A stretch of 64,000 nucleotides of DNA, from assembly GCF_022829545.1 (NCBI RefSeq), contig NZ_JAKSYM010000226.1:124001-188000 (forward strand), given 5' to 3'. Position 1 is the first letter of the stretch; each line of letters starts with the position of its first letter. A model generated the notes under the pieces. The model was given only the letters and a program-made list of their open reading frames with translations. It searched no databases and was not told the origin of the DNA. Source of the DNA: Methylobacterium sp. J-030 (GTDB lineage Bacteria > Pseudomonadota > Alphaproteobacteria > Rhizobiales > Beijerinckiaceae). Of this stretch, positions 54,177 through 63,827 are shown in pieces. The translations under genes were made by a program, and so were the position numbers.

Positions 54177-55391
54177 ATGGCGAAGATCAAGGTAGCGAAC
54201 CCCGTCGTCGAGCTCGACGGCGACGAGATGACCCGGATCATCTGGGCCGAGATCAAGAACAAGCTGATCCACCCCTATCTCGACGTCGATCTCGAATATT
54301 ACGACCTCGGCGTCGAGCACCGGGACGCCACCAACGACAAGGTGACGGTCGACGCCGCCGAGGCGATCAAGCGCCACGGCGTCGGCGTGAAGTGCGCCAC
54401 GATCACCCCCGATGAGCAGCGGGTGAAGGAGTTCAGCCTCAAGGAGATGTGGCGCTCGCCCAACGGCACGATCCGCAACATCCTGGGCGGCGTGATCTTC
54501 CGCGAGCCGATCATCTGCACGAACGTGCCGCGCCTCGTGCCCGGCTGGACCCAGCCCTTCGTGATCGGCCGCCACGCCTACGGCGACCAGTACCGCGCCA
54601 CCGACTTCAAGGTGCCCGGCAAGGGCCGGCTCACCATCAAGTTCGAGGGTGACGACGGCACGGTCATCGAGAAGGAGGTGTTCAAGTTCCCCGAGGCCGG
54701 CGTCGCCATGTCGATGTACAACCTCGACCAGTCGATCATCGACTTCGCCCGCGCCTCACTGAACTACGGGCTGGCGCGCAAGTACCCGGTCTATCTCTCG
54801 ACCAAGAACACCATCCTCAAGGCCTATGACGGCCGGTTCAAGGACCTGTTCCAGAAGGTCTACGAGGAGGAGTTCGAGTCGAAGTTCAAGCCGCTCGGCA
54901 TCACCTACGAGCACCGCCTGATCGACGACATGGTGGCCTCGTGTCTCAAGTGGTCGGGCGGCTACGTCTGGGCCTGCAAGAACTACGACGGCGACGTGCA
55001 GTCGGACACGGCCGCGCAGGGCTTCGGCTCGCTCGGCCTCATGACCTCGGTCCTGATGACGCCCGACGGCCGGACCGTGGAGGCCGAGGCCGCCCACGGC
55101 ACCGTCACCCGCCACTACCGCGAGCACCAGAAGGGCCGCGAGACCTCGACCAACTCGATCGCCTCGATCTTCGCCTGGACCCGCGGCCTGTCGCACCGGG
55201 CCAAGCTCGACGGCAACGAGGATCTGGCGAAGTTCTCGGCGACCCTCGAGAAGGTCTGCGTCGACACCGTCGAGGCCGGGCACATGACGAAGGATCTCGC
55301 GCTCCTGGTCGGGCCGGAGCAGAAGTGGCTCTCCACCACGGGCTTCCTCGACAAGGTCGATCAGAACCTGAAGACCGCCATGGGCGCCTGA
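54177..55391 (+). CDS. icd: Isocitrate dehydrogenase (NADP), monomer-fold eukaryotic-type
   Basis: Oxidative decarboxylation of isocitrate to 2-oxoglutarate in the TCA cycle, supplying substrate for glutamate synthase. The 404-residue product begins [20 protein letters not shown], the alphaproteobacterial/mitochondrial-type enzyme. Substrate site [12 protein letters not shown] and metal/NADP regions [18 protein letters not shown] and [17 protein letters not shown] are intact. A terminator follows 25 bases after the stop. Confidence 0.97.
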   Translation: MAKIKVANPVVELDGDEMTRIIWAEIKNKLIHPYLDVDLEYYDLGVEHRDATNDKVTVDAAEAIKRHGVGVKCATITPDEQRVKEFSLKEMWRSPNGTIRNILGGVIFREPIICTNVPRLVPGWTQPFVIGRHAYGDQYRATDFKVPGKGRLTIKFEGDDGTVIEKEVFKFPEAGVAMSMYNLDQSIIDFARASLNYGLARKYPVYLSTKNTILKAYDGRFKDLFQKVYEEEFESKFKPLGITYEHRLIDDMVASCLKWSGGYVWACKNYDGDVQSDTAAQGFGSLGLMTSVLMTPDGRTVEAEAAHGTVTRHYREHQKGRETSTNSIASIFAWTRGLSHRAKLDGNEDLAKFSATLEKVCVDTVEAGHMTKDLALLVGPEQKWLSTTGFLDKVDQNLKTAMGA

Positions 55392-55416
55392 GATCGGCGC
55401 CGATCCGATGTGAGAC

Positions 55417-55445
55417 AGGCGGGCGTAGCAAACGCCCGCCTTTTT
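55417..55445 (+). terminator. Rho-independent terminator of icd
   Basis: A 10-bp perfect stem AGGCGGGCGT / ACGCCCGCCT with loop AGCAA, followed by a run of five T residues (55441-55445). Confidence 0.88.
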
Positions 55446-55658
55446 CCTGGCCAGGTACCGACGGTGTGCGCCGATCCGTCCGGTTATAGCGTCGCGGGGC
55501 TCTTCAGATCGTCCCGCTTCGTCTGCGGGGACCGCGCAGCGGGCTTCGAAGGCGGGGTCCAGCGATCGCGGTGCTTCCCGGAGGCCTCCGCCTCGCGCCG
55601 GCATTACGGTGGAGGGCGCGGTTGGAATGGCGCTGGTTTGCGCGACGCGCCGATCGGG

Positions 55659-56096
55659 TCAAGCCGCCACCAGCAACGCGGCCCCGGCAACGCCCGACAG
55701 CACCAGCCGCAGCCGGCCGAGCCAGAGCGGCGCGAGGCCGCGGCGGGGCAGATCCTGGTCGATCAGGCCCCAGGCGAGGACGAGGATTCCGAGGATGCGC
55801 AGATCCCAGGGTGCGGGTGCCGCCATCGCGGCCCAGGCCACGAGGGAGGGGATGATGGCCACGAGGTAGTCGGCATTGCCGGCATTGCGCGCCGCCGCGG
55901 CACCCCAGCGGATGCCGCCGAGGAATGAGGCGATCACCGCCCCGTAGGCCGACAGGATAGTGCGCGGCGCCAAGCCGAGACTGCTCAAGCCGCCATCGCT
56001 GCCAGAGACCGCCAGAGCCGCGAATCCCAGGAACGGGATGAGACCGGCCACGCCGAGCACGAGGGCGCCGATCGGGACGGTGTTCCGGCGCGCCAT
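55659..56096 (-). CDS. DUF3429 family membrane protein
   Basis: A 145-residue protein with about five hydrophobic segments (VPIGALVLGVAGLIPFLGFAAL, TILSAYGAVIASFLGGIRWG, YLVAIIPSLVAWAAMAA and others). The FLGGIRWG motif after the second helix is characteristic of DUF3429. Function unknown. The start at ATG 56096 removes an implausible upstream extension to 56117. Convergent with icd; the 213 bases between the icd terminator and this gene show nothing recognisable. Confidence 0.8.
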   Translation of the reverse strand: MARRNTVPIGALVLGVAGLIPFLGFAALAVSGSDGGLSSLGLAPRTILSAYGAVIASFLGGIRWGAAAARNAGNADYLVAIIPSLVAWAAMAAPAPWDLRILGILVLAWGLIDQDLPRRGLAPLWLGRLRLVLSGVAGAALLVAA

Positions 56097-56233
56097 CCTT
56101 CCTCCAGGCAACGGCAAGGGCTGGCGACCTACGCGGTCAAACCCCGGTCCGACGCCGCCCGGGCGGAGCGTTCCCGCATCGCGGGAGCGCGGTCAAGCTC
56201 GGATTGTCCGGCGCCGCGCTCCCTCAATCTCCG

Positions 56234-59200
56234 CTAGGAGCGCTTCGGCGCGCCCGTGAAAGCGACGGAGCTGGGGGCCGGGGCGCCCAGCAGCGACATC
56301 GGGGCCGTGACGCCGGCTTTGGCGCTCGGCGGCTCGTTGACCGCCGCGTCAATCTTTCGCGGCTTGAAGGCGGCCGCGAGGCTCTTGGCGCTGGCGAGTT
56401 CGGCGGTGCTCAACTTGTTGGCAACGTCGTCGCGCTTCTTGGCCGCATCGTCATCGCCCTGGGCGGCGGCCGCCGCGAACCACGCGTAGGACTGCACCAG
56501 ATCCTGCGTCAGCCCCATGCCGCGGGCGTACAGCACACCGAGGTTGTACTGGCTGTCACGGACGCCGTACTCGGCACCCTGGCGAAACCACGAGGCCGCG
56601 GAGGCAAAGTCCGGCTTGCCGTTGGCGGCCGGATTCTCGGCGAAGATCACCGCGAGGTTGTGCATCGACCGGGCATGACCCTGCTCGGCGGCGCGTCCGT
56701 ACCAGAGCTTGGCCTTGTCGAGGTCGTGGACCACGCCCGCCCCCTTCTCGTACTGGCCTCCGATCTTGTACTGCGCCGGCGCGTAACCCGCCGCGGCGAG
56801 CTTCTCGAACAGCTTGGCGGCCATCGCGAGGTCGCGGGGCATGCCACGGCCGTCCGCCTCCCGGGTGGCGAGGTCCCAGACCGCCGGACCGTCGCCTTCG
56901 AGGGCCGCCGCCTTGACCTTGGCGAGGCCCGCCGGCACGCCGCCGAGATCGGCCTGCAGGGTGTTCATCCCCGCAACCTGCGGCAGCGCGGATTTCGCGG
57001 CGGTCGCGCGGGCCTCGGCGGGCACAGGGTTCGGCAGGGCCTGGGTGGTGGTCGGATCGGCCAGGGGCGGCTTGGCCCCCGGGGCATCCTTCCAGACCTC
57101 GGTTGCCGCGACCTTGGCGGCTTCCTTCGAACCATCCTTGGCCGTGTCCTTGGCGTCCTTCGAAGCCTCCTTGGAAGCCGCACCGGTCTCCGACTTGGCT
57201 GCAGCTTTCGCAGTGGGATCGCCGGTCGCCTCGCTGCTCGCGGACTGGCCCGCGGCCACGACCGGGCGGGGCTCGTCCGGGGCGCGGAGCTTGACCGTCT
57301 GCAAGGCGCCGAGCGCCAGGACGATTGCGGCGAGCCCGAGCAGCAGCGGCCGGCGCCGGCGGTCGATCTCGCTCCGCAACCGGCCCAGTCGGCCCGGCTC
57401 GCCCGCTATCGGCGCAGTTGCCGGTTTCGCGGCGCGGGTGTCGCGGCGGTCGCTCGGCGCCTCGGCGGCCAGTTCCGCCTGCGCGGCCTGCGCGGCGCGG
57501 CGCGCCGCCGCGATGAAGCTCGTCTTGATGTCGCTCTCACCGCCGGTCTCGACGGTGGGCCGGACGCGGACCGGTTCGGCCTGCGGATCCTTGGCAGACC
57601 GCCGGCTCGCCGAATCACGGCCCCCGCGCGGCGTCCGCACCGGCCGGCCGCTTCCGGGTTCCAGGAGATCGTCGGCGAGCAGCGGGGTCTCGGCCCCGGT
57701 CATCCGGCCGGCCGGGTTCAGATCCGCCGCGGAGAGTGCCACCTCCGGGCTCGTCGAGGACAGCAGGCGCTCGCCGAGGGACGGAGCCCGTGCTTCGGCC
57801 GCCTCCGCCGGACCGAGGCGGACGAGGAGCCGTTCGAGGGCGGTCTGGACGCCCTCCAGCGTGGCGCCCAGGCGCTGATCGGAGGCGGCCTGCCGCGCCT
57901 GCATGTCGGCGAGGCTGGCGCGCAGGAGGCCGATCTCCCCCGAACCAGCGGCGATGCCGGATCCGCTCAGGGTCTGCGCCACCGCGTTGCGGGCGGCACG
58001 CTCGACCGCGGCCTCGCTCGGCGCGGACTCCCGGAGGGCCGCAACCTGCGCAAGCAGATCGCCCATGGTGCGCTCGAGCCCGGCCAGCGCCGGATCGCCG
58101 CCCTGGGGCGTGTCCAGCCTGTCGGCCAGGGTCATCACCTGCTTCTCAAGGGCGTCGAGCCCCTCGTGCTCGCCGGCCTCGTCCACCTTCTCGGCGAGGG
58201 TGTGGAGCATGGCCTGGATGGAGGCCATCTCGCCGGGCTGGGCGTGCGTCACTGCGTCGGCCGCCTCGGACCGATCCTGCAGGGCGCAGAGGTGGTCGAC
58301 CTTCTCGGCCAGGATCTGGATCTGCTCGGCGAGCGCCGCGGGCGCGGCGAACGTCACCTCGCCGCGGATCTCCTCCAGCAGCGGGCGCAGATCCGGGCCG
58401 GCCCCGATCCGCTGCACTTGAACGACCTGGGCGCTGACGACCTGCAGGCTGTCCGCCAAGCTCTGGAGCCGCTCCGGATCGGCCAGCGCCGTGATCAGCT
58501 GCCGGATCTCGGCGAGTTCCGTGAACAGCGCGGCCAGGGTCTGCCCCTCGGGATCCGACGGACCGGTCGCCGCGACATCGTCGAGGCGCTCGGCCAGGCG
58601 GCGGACATCCTCCACGATGCGGGCGTGGACATGCTCCGCGATGTCCTCGGCCAGCAGTTCGACCTGAAGCCGGATCTCCTCCATCGGTGCCGCGATGGCG
58701 GTGAGGTCGGCGCCGGCTTGAGCGCGTTCGAGGCCGCTCGTCAGCGCCGTCACGGCCTGTTCCAGCGCGCCCACGTCGTGGCTCGTGGCCATCCGATCGA
58801 TCGCCCGCCGGAGGCGGACGGTCTCAACCTGAAGTTCGGACAGGGCCGCCGAGGTCGCGGCGGCATCCTCGGTGCGCACCTCCAGGCGGCGGGCGAGGTC
58901 CTGGCGCATGCTCGCGACCACGCCGCCATCGGCCGGCATCGGCGCGGCGTCGCCGGCCGCCTCCTGCGACAGCTCTCGCTGGCGCTGGCGGATGTCCTGC
59001 ACGGCGCTGCGGATGTCGGCGACCGCGGGGCGCGCACGCCGGCCGGGCTGGCGCGTGGCGGCGACCTGCTCGCCGAGCTGCGACATGCGGCGCTCGATGT
59101 CCCCGAGACGCTCGGTGACCTGCTGGACCGGGGCCGCCTTCAGGACGCGCTCGATCCGGGCCTCGATCTCCGCGAGGCGCTGTTCCTCGGCGATCTGCGC

Positions 59201-59575
59201 CTCGCGCCGGTCCGCGTCGAGTGTCCGGTCGAGGCCGTCGAGCCGGCTCATGAGGGCGGCGATGCCGTCGTTGTAGGTCTCGGCGACGGGCGCCGGGCGC
59301 TCCTCGACGGGAAGGGCCCGCTGACGGGCGCCGATCAGGTCGAGGCCCGCATCCGTGCGGACCGCGGCCTCCGGCCGGGCGGCCGGCCGGTCGAGCTGCT
59401 CGGCCCGGAGCCGGCGGCGCTGCCGGCGGTTGCCCAACAGGTTCGGCTGTGCCTGCGGCACGACCGAGGCGATCCAGGTCTCGAGCGGGACACCCGCCCG
59501 GGCGGCGACGTCGCGGGCGGCGTCGAGCACCTCGGGATCGAAACTGTCGAGCTGCGGCATCGCGGTGCGGGTCAT
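56234..59575 (-). CDS. PodJ-like polarity protein with Sel1 repeats
   Basis: A 1113-residue protein. Residues ~75-590 are long Glu/Leu/Arg-rich coiled-coil stretches (such as EQRLAEIEARIERVL). A Ser/Pro/Ala-rich zone precedes one transmembrane helix at about 742-760 (LLLGLAAIVLALGAL). Beyond it, a Lys/Ala-rich low-complexity stretch and three or four Sel1-type repeats (~890-1035; APAQYKIGGQYEKG, ARSMHNLAVIFAEN, RDSQYNLGVLYARG) lie outside the membrane. This is the architecture of PodJ, the old/new-pole organiser in Caulobacter and Rhizobiales. No C-terminal peptidoglycan-binding domain is visible. ATG 59575; 59560 is an alternative. Confidence 0.75.
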   Translation of the reverse strand: MTRTAMPQLDSFDPEVLDAARDVAARAGVPLETWIASVVPQAQPNLLGNRRQRRRLRAEQLDRPAARPEAAVRTDAGLDLIGARQRALPVEERPAPVAETYNDGIAALMSRLDGLDRTLDADRREAQIAEEQRLAEIEARIERVLKAAPVQQVTERLGDIERRMSQLGEQVAATRQPGRRARPAVADIRSAVQDIRQRQRELSQEAAGDAAPMPADGGVVASMRQDLARRLEVRTEDAAATSAALSELQVETVRLRRAIDRMATSHDVGALEQAVTALTSGLERAQAGADLTAIAAPMEEIRLQVELLAEDIAEHVHARIVEDVRRLAERLDDVAATGPSDPEGQTLAALFTELAEIRQLITALADPERLQSLADSLQVVSAQVVQVQRIGAGPDLRPLLEEIRGEVTFAAPAALAEQIQILAEKVDHLCALQDRSEAADAVTHAQPGEMASIQAMLHTLAEKVDEAGEHEGLDALEKQVMTLADRLDTPQGGDPALAGLERTMGDLLAQVAALRESAPSEAAVERAARNAVAQTLSGSGIAAGSGEIGLLRASLADMQARQAASDQRLGATLEGVQTALERLLVRLGPAEAAEARAPSLGERLLSSTSPEVALSAADLNPAGRMTGAETPLLADDLLEPGSGRPVRTPRGGRDSASRRSAKDPQAEPVRVRPTVETGGESDIKTSFIAAARRAAQAAQAELAAEAPSDRRDTRAAKPATAPIAGEPGRLGRLRSEIDRRRRPLLLGLAAIVLALGALQTVKLRAPDEPRPVVAAGQSASSEATGDPTAKAAAKSETGAASKEASKDAKDTAKDGSKEAAKVAATEVWKDAPGAKPPLADPTTTQALPNPVPAEARATAAKSALPQVAGMNTLQADLGGVPAGLAKVKAAALEGDGPAVWDLATREADGRGMPRDLAMAAKLFEKLAAAGYAPAQYKIGGQYEKGAGVVHDLDKAKLWYGRAAEQGHARSMHNLAVIFAENPAANGKPDFASAASWFRQGAEYGVRDSQYNLGVLYARGMGLTQDLVQSYAWFAAAAAQGDDDAAKKRDDVANKLSTAELASAKSLAAAFKPRKIDAAVNEPPSAKAGVTAPMSLLGAPAPSSVAFTGAPKRS

Positions 59576-59869
59576 CGGGGGCCTGTCGTCGGCAGCGGTC
59601 GGCGTTCGGTCCGGTGCGCGCTGGTTCCCAAACGGGTATCCACGGAACGCGCCCCAGATCGTTCGAGTTTGATCATTAACTTTCTTGGTAAACACGAGGT
59701 TAAGGCTCTACTGACCCGGTAATTGTAATAGCGGCGAAGACGCCGCTGGCTCCGGGGCGTGACGCCGCGCGGCGGGACGGAAGCGTTGCTCCGCGGGTGG
59801 CCGGGCGTTTACATGCTCTGCTGAAAGCGGATCGCACCGAGAGATTCGCGCAGACGGGGGAGCCTCACG

Positions 59870-61657
59870 ATGCCGCAGTACCGCGCACCGGTCGACGATA
59901 CGCTGTTCCTGCTCTCCGACGTGCTGGGCTTCCACGCGCGGGACAACCTCGCGGGCTTCGCCGACGCCTCGCCCGACGTCGTCGAGGCGGTCCTGCGCGA
60001 GGGCGCGAAGCTGGCCGAGGAGGTGCTGGCGCCGCTCAACCGGGCGGGCGATCTTGAGGGCTGCCGACGGGCGTCCGACGGCAGCGTGCGCACGCCGACC
60101 GGCTTCAAGGCTGCCTACGATACCTACGCGAGCGGCGGCTGGATGGGCCTCTCGGTTCCCGAGACGTATGGCGGCCAGGGCCTGCCGCACACGCTCAATA
60201 CGGCGATCCAGGAATTCGCCTCGGGAGCGAATCTGGCCTTCGGCATGTATCCGGGCCTGACCCAGGGGGCGATGGCGGCCCTGCTGGTGCACGGCACCGA
60301 GGCGCAGAAGGCGCTCTACCTGCCCCGGATGGTCGAGGGCGCTTGGACCGGCACCATGAACCTCACCGAGCCGCATTGCGGCACGGATCTGGGTCTCCTG
60401 AAGACCAAGGCGGTGCCGAACGGCGACGGCTCCTACCGGATCACCGGCACCAAGATCTTCATCTCCGCCGGCGAGCACGACCTCGCCGAGAATATCGTCC
60501 ACCTCGTCCTGGCGCGGATCGAGGGCGCGCCCGCCGGCACCAAGGGCATCTCGCTGTTCGTGGTGCCGAAGGTCCTGGTGAACCCGGACGGATCGCTGGG
60601 CGCCCGCAACGGCGTGTCCTGCGGCTCCCTGGAGCACAAGATGGGCATCCACGGGAACGCCACCTGCGTCATGAACTACGACGGGGCGACCGGCTGGCTG
60701 ATCGGCCAGGAGAATCGCGGCCTCAACGCCATGTTCGTGATGATGAACGAGGCGCGGCTCGCCGTGGGCGTCCAGGGGCTGGGGCAGTCCGAGGTCGCCT
60801 ATCAGAACGCCGCCGCCTACGCGCGGGACCGGCTCCAGGGCCGCGCGCTCACCGGCGCCAAGGCGCCCGACAAGGTTGCGGACCCGATCATCGTGCATCC
60901 GGACGTGCGCCGGACCCTGCTGCAGATCCGCGCCTTCAACGAGGCGGCTCGCGCCCTGATGCTCTGGACCGCGCTCCAGGCCGACATCCTGCACCGCTCG
61001 GAGGATGCCAAGGAGCGGCAGGCGGCCGACGATTATCTCGGCCTGATGACGCCGGTGGTGAAGGGCGTCCTCACCGACCGCGGCTTCGCCAACGCGGTCG
61101 AGGCGCAGCAGTTGCTGGGCGGCCACGGCTACATCGAGGAATGGGGCATGTCGCAGTTCGTGCGCGATGCCCGCATCGCCATGATCTACGAGGGCGCCAA
61201 CGGCATCCAGGCGATGGACCTGATCGGCCGAAAGCTGCCGAAGGACGGCGGACGGGCGATGATGGCTTTCCTCGGCGAGGTCCAGACCTTCCTGAAGGAC
61301 CACGGCGAGGATCCCGCCCTGGCGCCGTTCGTCAAGCCGCTCCAGGCCGGGCTGAACGACCTCCAGGGCGCCGTGATGTGGCTGATGCAGAACGCGTTCT
61401 CGAAGCCCGACAACGCCGGGGCGGGCGCCACGGATTTCATGCATCTCTTCGGACTGGTCGCCCTGGGCTACATGTGGGGCCGGATCGCCAAGGCCGCGCT
61501 GATCAAGCAGGCTGAAGCGCCCTCCCCGCGCTGGGAGTCGAAGCTCGTGGGCGGCCGGTTCTTCATGGAGCGGATGCTGCCGGAGACGGGCCTGCGGCTG
61601 GCTCGGATCAAGGCCGGGGCGGAGAGCACCATGGCGCTGGAGGCGGAGGCGTTCTGA
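59870..61657 (+). CDS. Acyl-CoA dehydrogenase (long form with C-terminal extension)
   Basis: A 595-residue flavoprotein that introduces the alpha-beta double bond into acyl-CoA. Core motifs: MNLTEPHCGTDLG (FAD/substrate loop), TKIFISAGEHDLAENIVHLVL, LGGHGYIEEWG and YEGANGIQAMDLIGRK, which contains the catalytic Glu. The C-terminal ~130 residues match the acetyl-CoA-dehydrogenase C-like extension seen in DmdC-type and related FadE enzymes. The substrate cannot be fixed. It could feed the FadB-like protein and thiolase located ~14-18 kb away. Confidence 0.92.
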   Translation: MPQYRAPVDDTLFLLSDVLGFHARDNLAGFADASPDVVEAVLREGAKLAEEVLAPLNRAGDLEGCRRASDGSVRTPTGFKAAYDTYASGGWMGLSVPETYGGQGLPHTLNTAIQEFASGANLAFGMYPGLTQGAMAALLVHGTEAQKALYLPRMVEGAWTGTMNLTEPHCGTDLGLLKTKAVPNGDGSYRITGTKIFISAGEHDLAENIVHLVLARIEGAPAGTKGISLFVVPKVLVNPDGSLGARNGVSCGSLEHKMGIHGNATCVMNYDGATGWLIGQENRGLNAMFVMMNEARLAVGVQGLGQSEVAYQNAAAYARDRLQGRALTGAKAPDKVADPIIVHPDVRRTLLQIRAFNEAARALMLWTALQADILHRSEDAKERQAADDYLGLMTPVVKGVLTDRGFANAVEAQQLLGGHGYIEEWGMSQFVRDARIAMIYEGANGIQAMDLIGRKLPKDGGRAMMAFLGEVQTFLKDHGEDPALAPFVKPLQAGLNDLQGAVMWLMQNAFSKPDNAGAGATDFMHLFGLVALGYMWGRIAKAALIKQAEAPSPRWESKLVGGRFFMERMLPETGLRLARIKAGAESTMALEAEAF

Positions 61658-61786
61658 CGGCGACGTCAGCCGATCGCTGGCAGCCTTGTTGCGGATTTCG
61701 TATCCGGAACAAGGCACCGGTTGCACGAATCCGCGCGGATTGGGCCCATTTGGCTTGACGATCGTCGTCGAAGAGTTGGCCGCGGA

Positions 61787-62065
61787 TCAGAGACCAAGCT
61801 CCGCGTGAGATCCGAGACGAACCAGTTGGATCGTCGCGGCATCGGGAAGACGATAGATCAGCACGAGATCCGGTTTGATGTGGCAGTCCCGATGGTCGTG
61901 CCAATTTCCGACCAGGGCATGATCCTAGTGTCGCGCCTCAAGCGGCAGATCGGATGCGAGGCGTTCCACGACAGCCGCGAGATCGACCGCGAGCGTCGCG
62001 CGGTGGCACCCCTTCATCCTCGTTCGACATCGCGCTTGCGCTGGCCCGTGTGCTCAATCGTCCGT
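61787..62065 (-). pseudogene. Decayed YafQ/RelE-family toxin
   Basis: Leftward from the antitoxin stop, a YafQ-like ribonuclease can be read in pieces: RTIEHTGQRKRDVER, a frame jump near 62010-62020, then MKGCHRATLAVDLAAVVERL. SDLPLEARH ends in TAG at 61927-61925. The same frame then continues DHALVGNWHDHRDCHIKPDL and IYRLPDAATIQLVRLGSHAEL to the TGA at 61789-61787. Lesions are a missing start codon, a one-base frameshift and an in-frame amber codon. The Trp of the usual EPDW motif is also Leu. The active-site His residues are still recognisable. Confidence 0.8.
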
Positions 62066-62314
62066 CTTCACGGCGGCCATCAGCGCGGCCACGTCGTCGA
62101 AACGCGGCAGACTTTCCGGGCGCGCTTCACGCATCGCGTCGATCGTCGTCTCATTTGGCGCGAGGGGCTCGAACGGCAGCGCCTTCTCGCGGGCGACACG
62201 CATCAGCAGCAGCCGTACGGCGTCGGACACCGTGAGACCGAGGTCGGCCAGAACGGCAGCAGCCTCCTCCTGCGTGACGGGATCGACGTCGGTCTCGATC
62301 ACGGCACTCGGCAT
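62054..62314 (-). CDS. RelB/DinJ-family antitoxin
   Basis: An 86-residue antitoxin with an N-terminal ribbon-helix-helix DNA-binding region (SAVIETDVDPVTQEEAAAVL, then LGLTVSDAVRLLLMRVAREK) and a C-terminal tail that would neutralise a RelE/YafQ toxin (LPRFDDVAALMAAVKTDD). The reading frame is intact, although the overlapping downstream toxin gene is broken. It could persist as a plain DNA-binding repressor. Confidence 0.82.
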   Translation of the reverse strand: MPSAVIETDVDPVTQEEAAAVLADLGLTVSDAVRLLLMRVAREKALPFEPLAPNETTIDAMREARPESLPRFDDVAALMAAVKTDD

Positions 62315-62440
62315 CGTGACACCTTCCAGACGGCCAGCCGCTCATGACGCAGCGGCGCCCCGGAAACCAGAAGGCCGAACCGGCATGTCCGCGCAGTCGT
62401 GCGTCCGGCAGTCCGCTCGTCGAATCCGATCGCGGCCGCC

Positions 62441-63721
62441 TCAGGTGCCGAGCGCCCCGTCCAGATCCTCGATGAGATCCGCAGGATCCTCCAGCCCGAT
62501 CGACAGCCGCACCACGTCCGGACCCGCCCCGGCGGCGGTCTTCTGCGCATCGGTGAGCTGGCGGTGGGTCGTCGAGGCCGGGTGGATGATCAGCGAGCGC
62601 GTGTCGCCGATATTGGCGAGGTGCGAGAAGAGCTGCAGATTCGAGACGAGCTTCACCCCCGCCTCGTAGCCGCCCTTCAGCCCGAAGGTGAAGACCGCGC
62701 CGGCGCCGTTCGGCGTGTAGCGCCGGGCGAGCTGATGGTAGCGGTCGGTCTCCAGGCCCGGGTAGCTCACCCACGACACCGCCGGGTGCTGCGACAGGTG
62801 CCGGGCGACCGTCAGGGCGTTGTCGGAATGGCGCTGCATCCGCAGCGGCAGGGTCTCGATGCCGTTGAGGATCAGGAAGGCGTTGAACGGCGACAACGCC
62901 GGCCCGAGATCGCGCAGACCCAGCACCCGGCAGGCGATGGCGAAGCCGAAATTGCCGAAGGTCTCGGCCAGCACCATCCCGGAATATTCCGGCCGCGGCG
63001 CGCTCATCATCGGATAGCGGGCATCCCCCGCCCAGGCGAACGTGCCGCCGTCGACGATCAGGCCGCCGATCGAATTGCCGTGGCCGCCGAGGAACTTGGT
63101 CGCCGAATGCACCACGATGTCGGCCCCGTGCTCGAAGGGCCGGATCAGGTACGGCGTCGCCATGGTGTTGTCGACGACGAGCGGGATGTTGTGCCTCTTG
63201 GCGACCTGCGACAGCGCCGCGAGGTCGGTGATGACGCCGCCCGGATTGGCGATCGACTCGCAGAAGATCGCCTTTGTGCGCGGGGTGATGGCCGCCTCGA
63301 ACGCGGCCGGATCGTCGTTGTCGGCCCAGACCACCGACCAGCCGAAATTCTTGTAGGAATGATTGAACTGATTGATCGAGCCACCGTAGAGCTTGTTCGA
63401 GGCGATGAACTCGTCGCCCGGCTGCATCAGGGCATGCATCGTCAGGAATTCGGCCGCGTGGCCGGAGGCGACCGCCAGGGCGGCCGTGCCGCCTTCGAGG
63501 GCGGCGATCCGCTCCTCCAGCACCGCGTTGGTCGGGTTGGTGATTCGCGTATAGATGTTGCCGAAGGCCTGCAGCCCGAACAGCGAGGCGGCGTGGTCGA
63601 CGTCGTCGAACACGAAGCTCGTGGTCTGGTAGATCGGCGTCGCCCGCGCGCCCGTGGCGGCGTCGGGGGCGGCGCCCGCATGGATCGCCAGCGTGTTGAA
63701 GCCGGGCAGGCGGTCGGTCAT
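62441..63721 (-). CDS. metY: O-acetylhomoserine sulfhydrylase
   Basis: A 426-residue Cys/Met-metabolism PLP enzyme that makes homocysteine from O-acetylhomoserine and sulfide. Motifs: [52 protein letters not shown], and the PLP Lys in [18 protein letters not shown]. The insertion and length (about 425-430) fit OAH sulfhydrylase rather than cystathionine gamma-synthase (~380). A good ribosome binding site (GGAGGAGA) precedes the ATG. I saw no SAM riboswitch in the leader. Confidence 0.93.
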   Translation of the reverse strand: MTDRLPGFNTLAIHAGAAPDAATGARATPIYQTTSFVFDDVDHAASLFGLQAFGNIYTRITNPTNAVLEERIAALEGGTAALAVASGHAAEFLTMHALMQPGDEFIASNKLYGGSINQFNHSYKNFGWSVVWADNDDPAAFEAAITPRTKAIFCESIANPGGVITDLAALSQVAKRHNIPLVVDNTMATPYLIRPFEHGADIVVHSATKFLGGHGNSIGGLIVDGGTFAWAGDARYPMMSAPRPEYSGMVLAETFGNFGFAIACRVLGLRDLGPALSPFNAFLILNGIETLPLRMQRHSDNALTVARHLSQHPAVSWVSYPGLETDRYHQLARRYTPNGAGAVFTFGLKGGYEAGVKLVSNLQLFSHLANIGDTRSLIIHPASTTHRQLTDAQKTAAGAGPDVVRLSIGLEDPADLIEDLDGALGT

Positions 63722-63827
63722 CGTCGGGTCTCCTCCGGTCGTTCGAGCCTCTACGCCCGCGCGGGAGCGTGGCGCAAGGGAACGTGCGATCCCGTAGGCT
63801 CAGGGCATGAGCCGGCGTCCTGTTCCG

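Noticed and set aside
56204..59722. A 1172-codon rightward open frame opposite the PodJ-like gene
   Set aside because: It is Arg/Gly/Leu-rich without motifs, and the opposite frame has clear Sel1 repeats and a membrane helix.
63722..63827. SAM riboswitch in the metY leader
   Set aside because: Only 106 bases are available and no SAM-II or SAM-I core sequence was recognised; only a normal ribosome binding site is seen.
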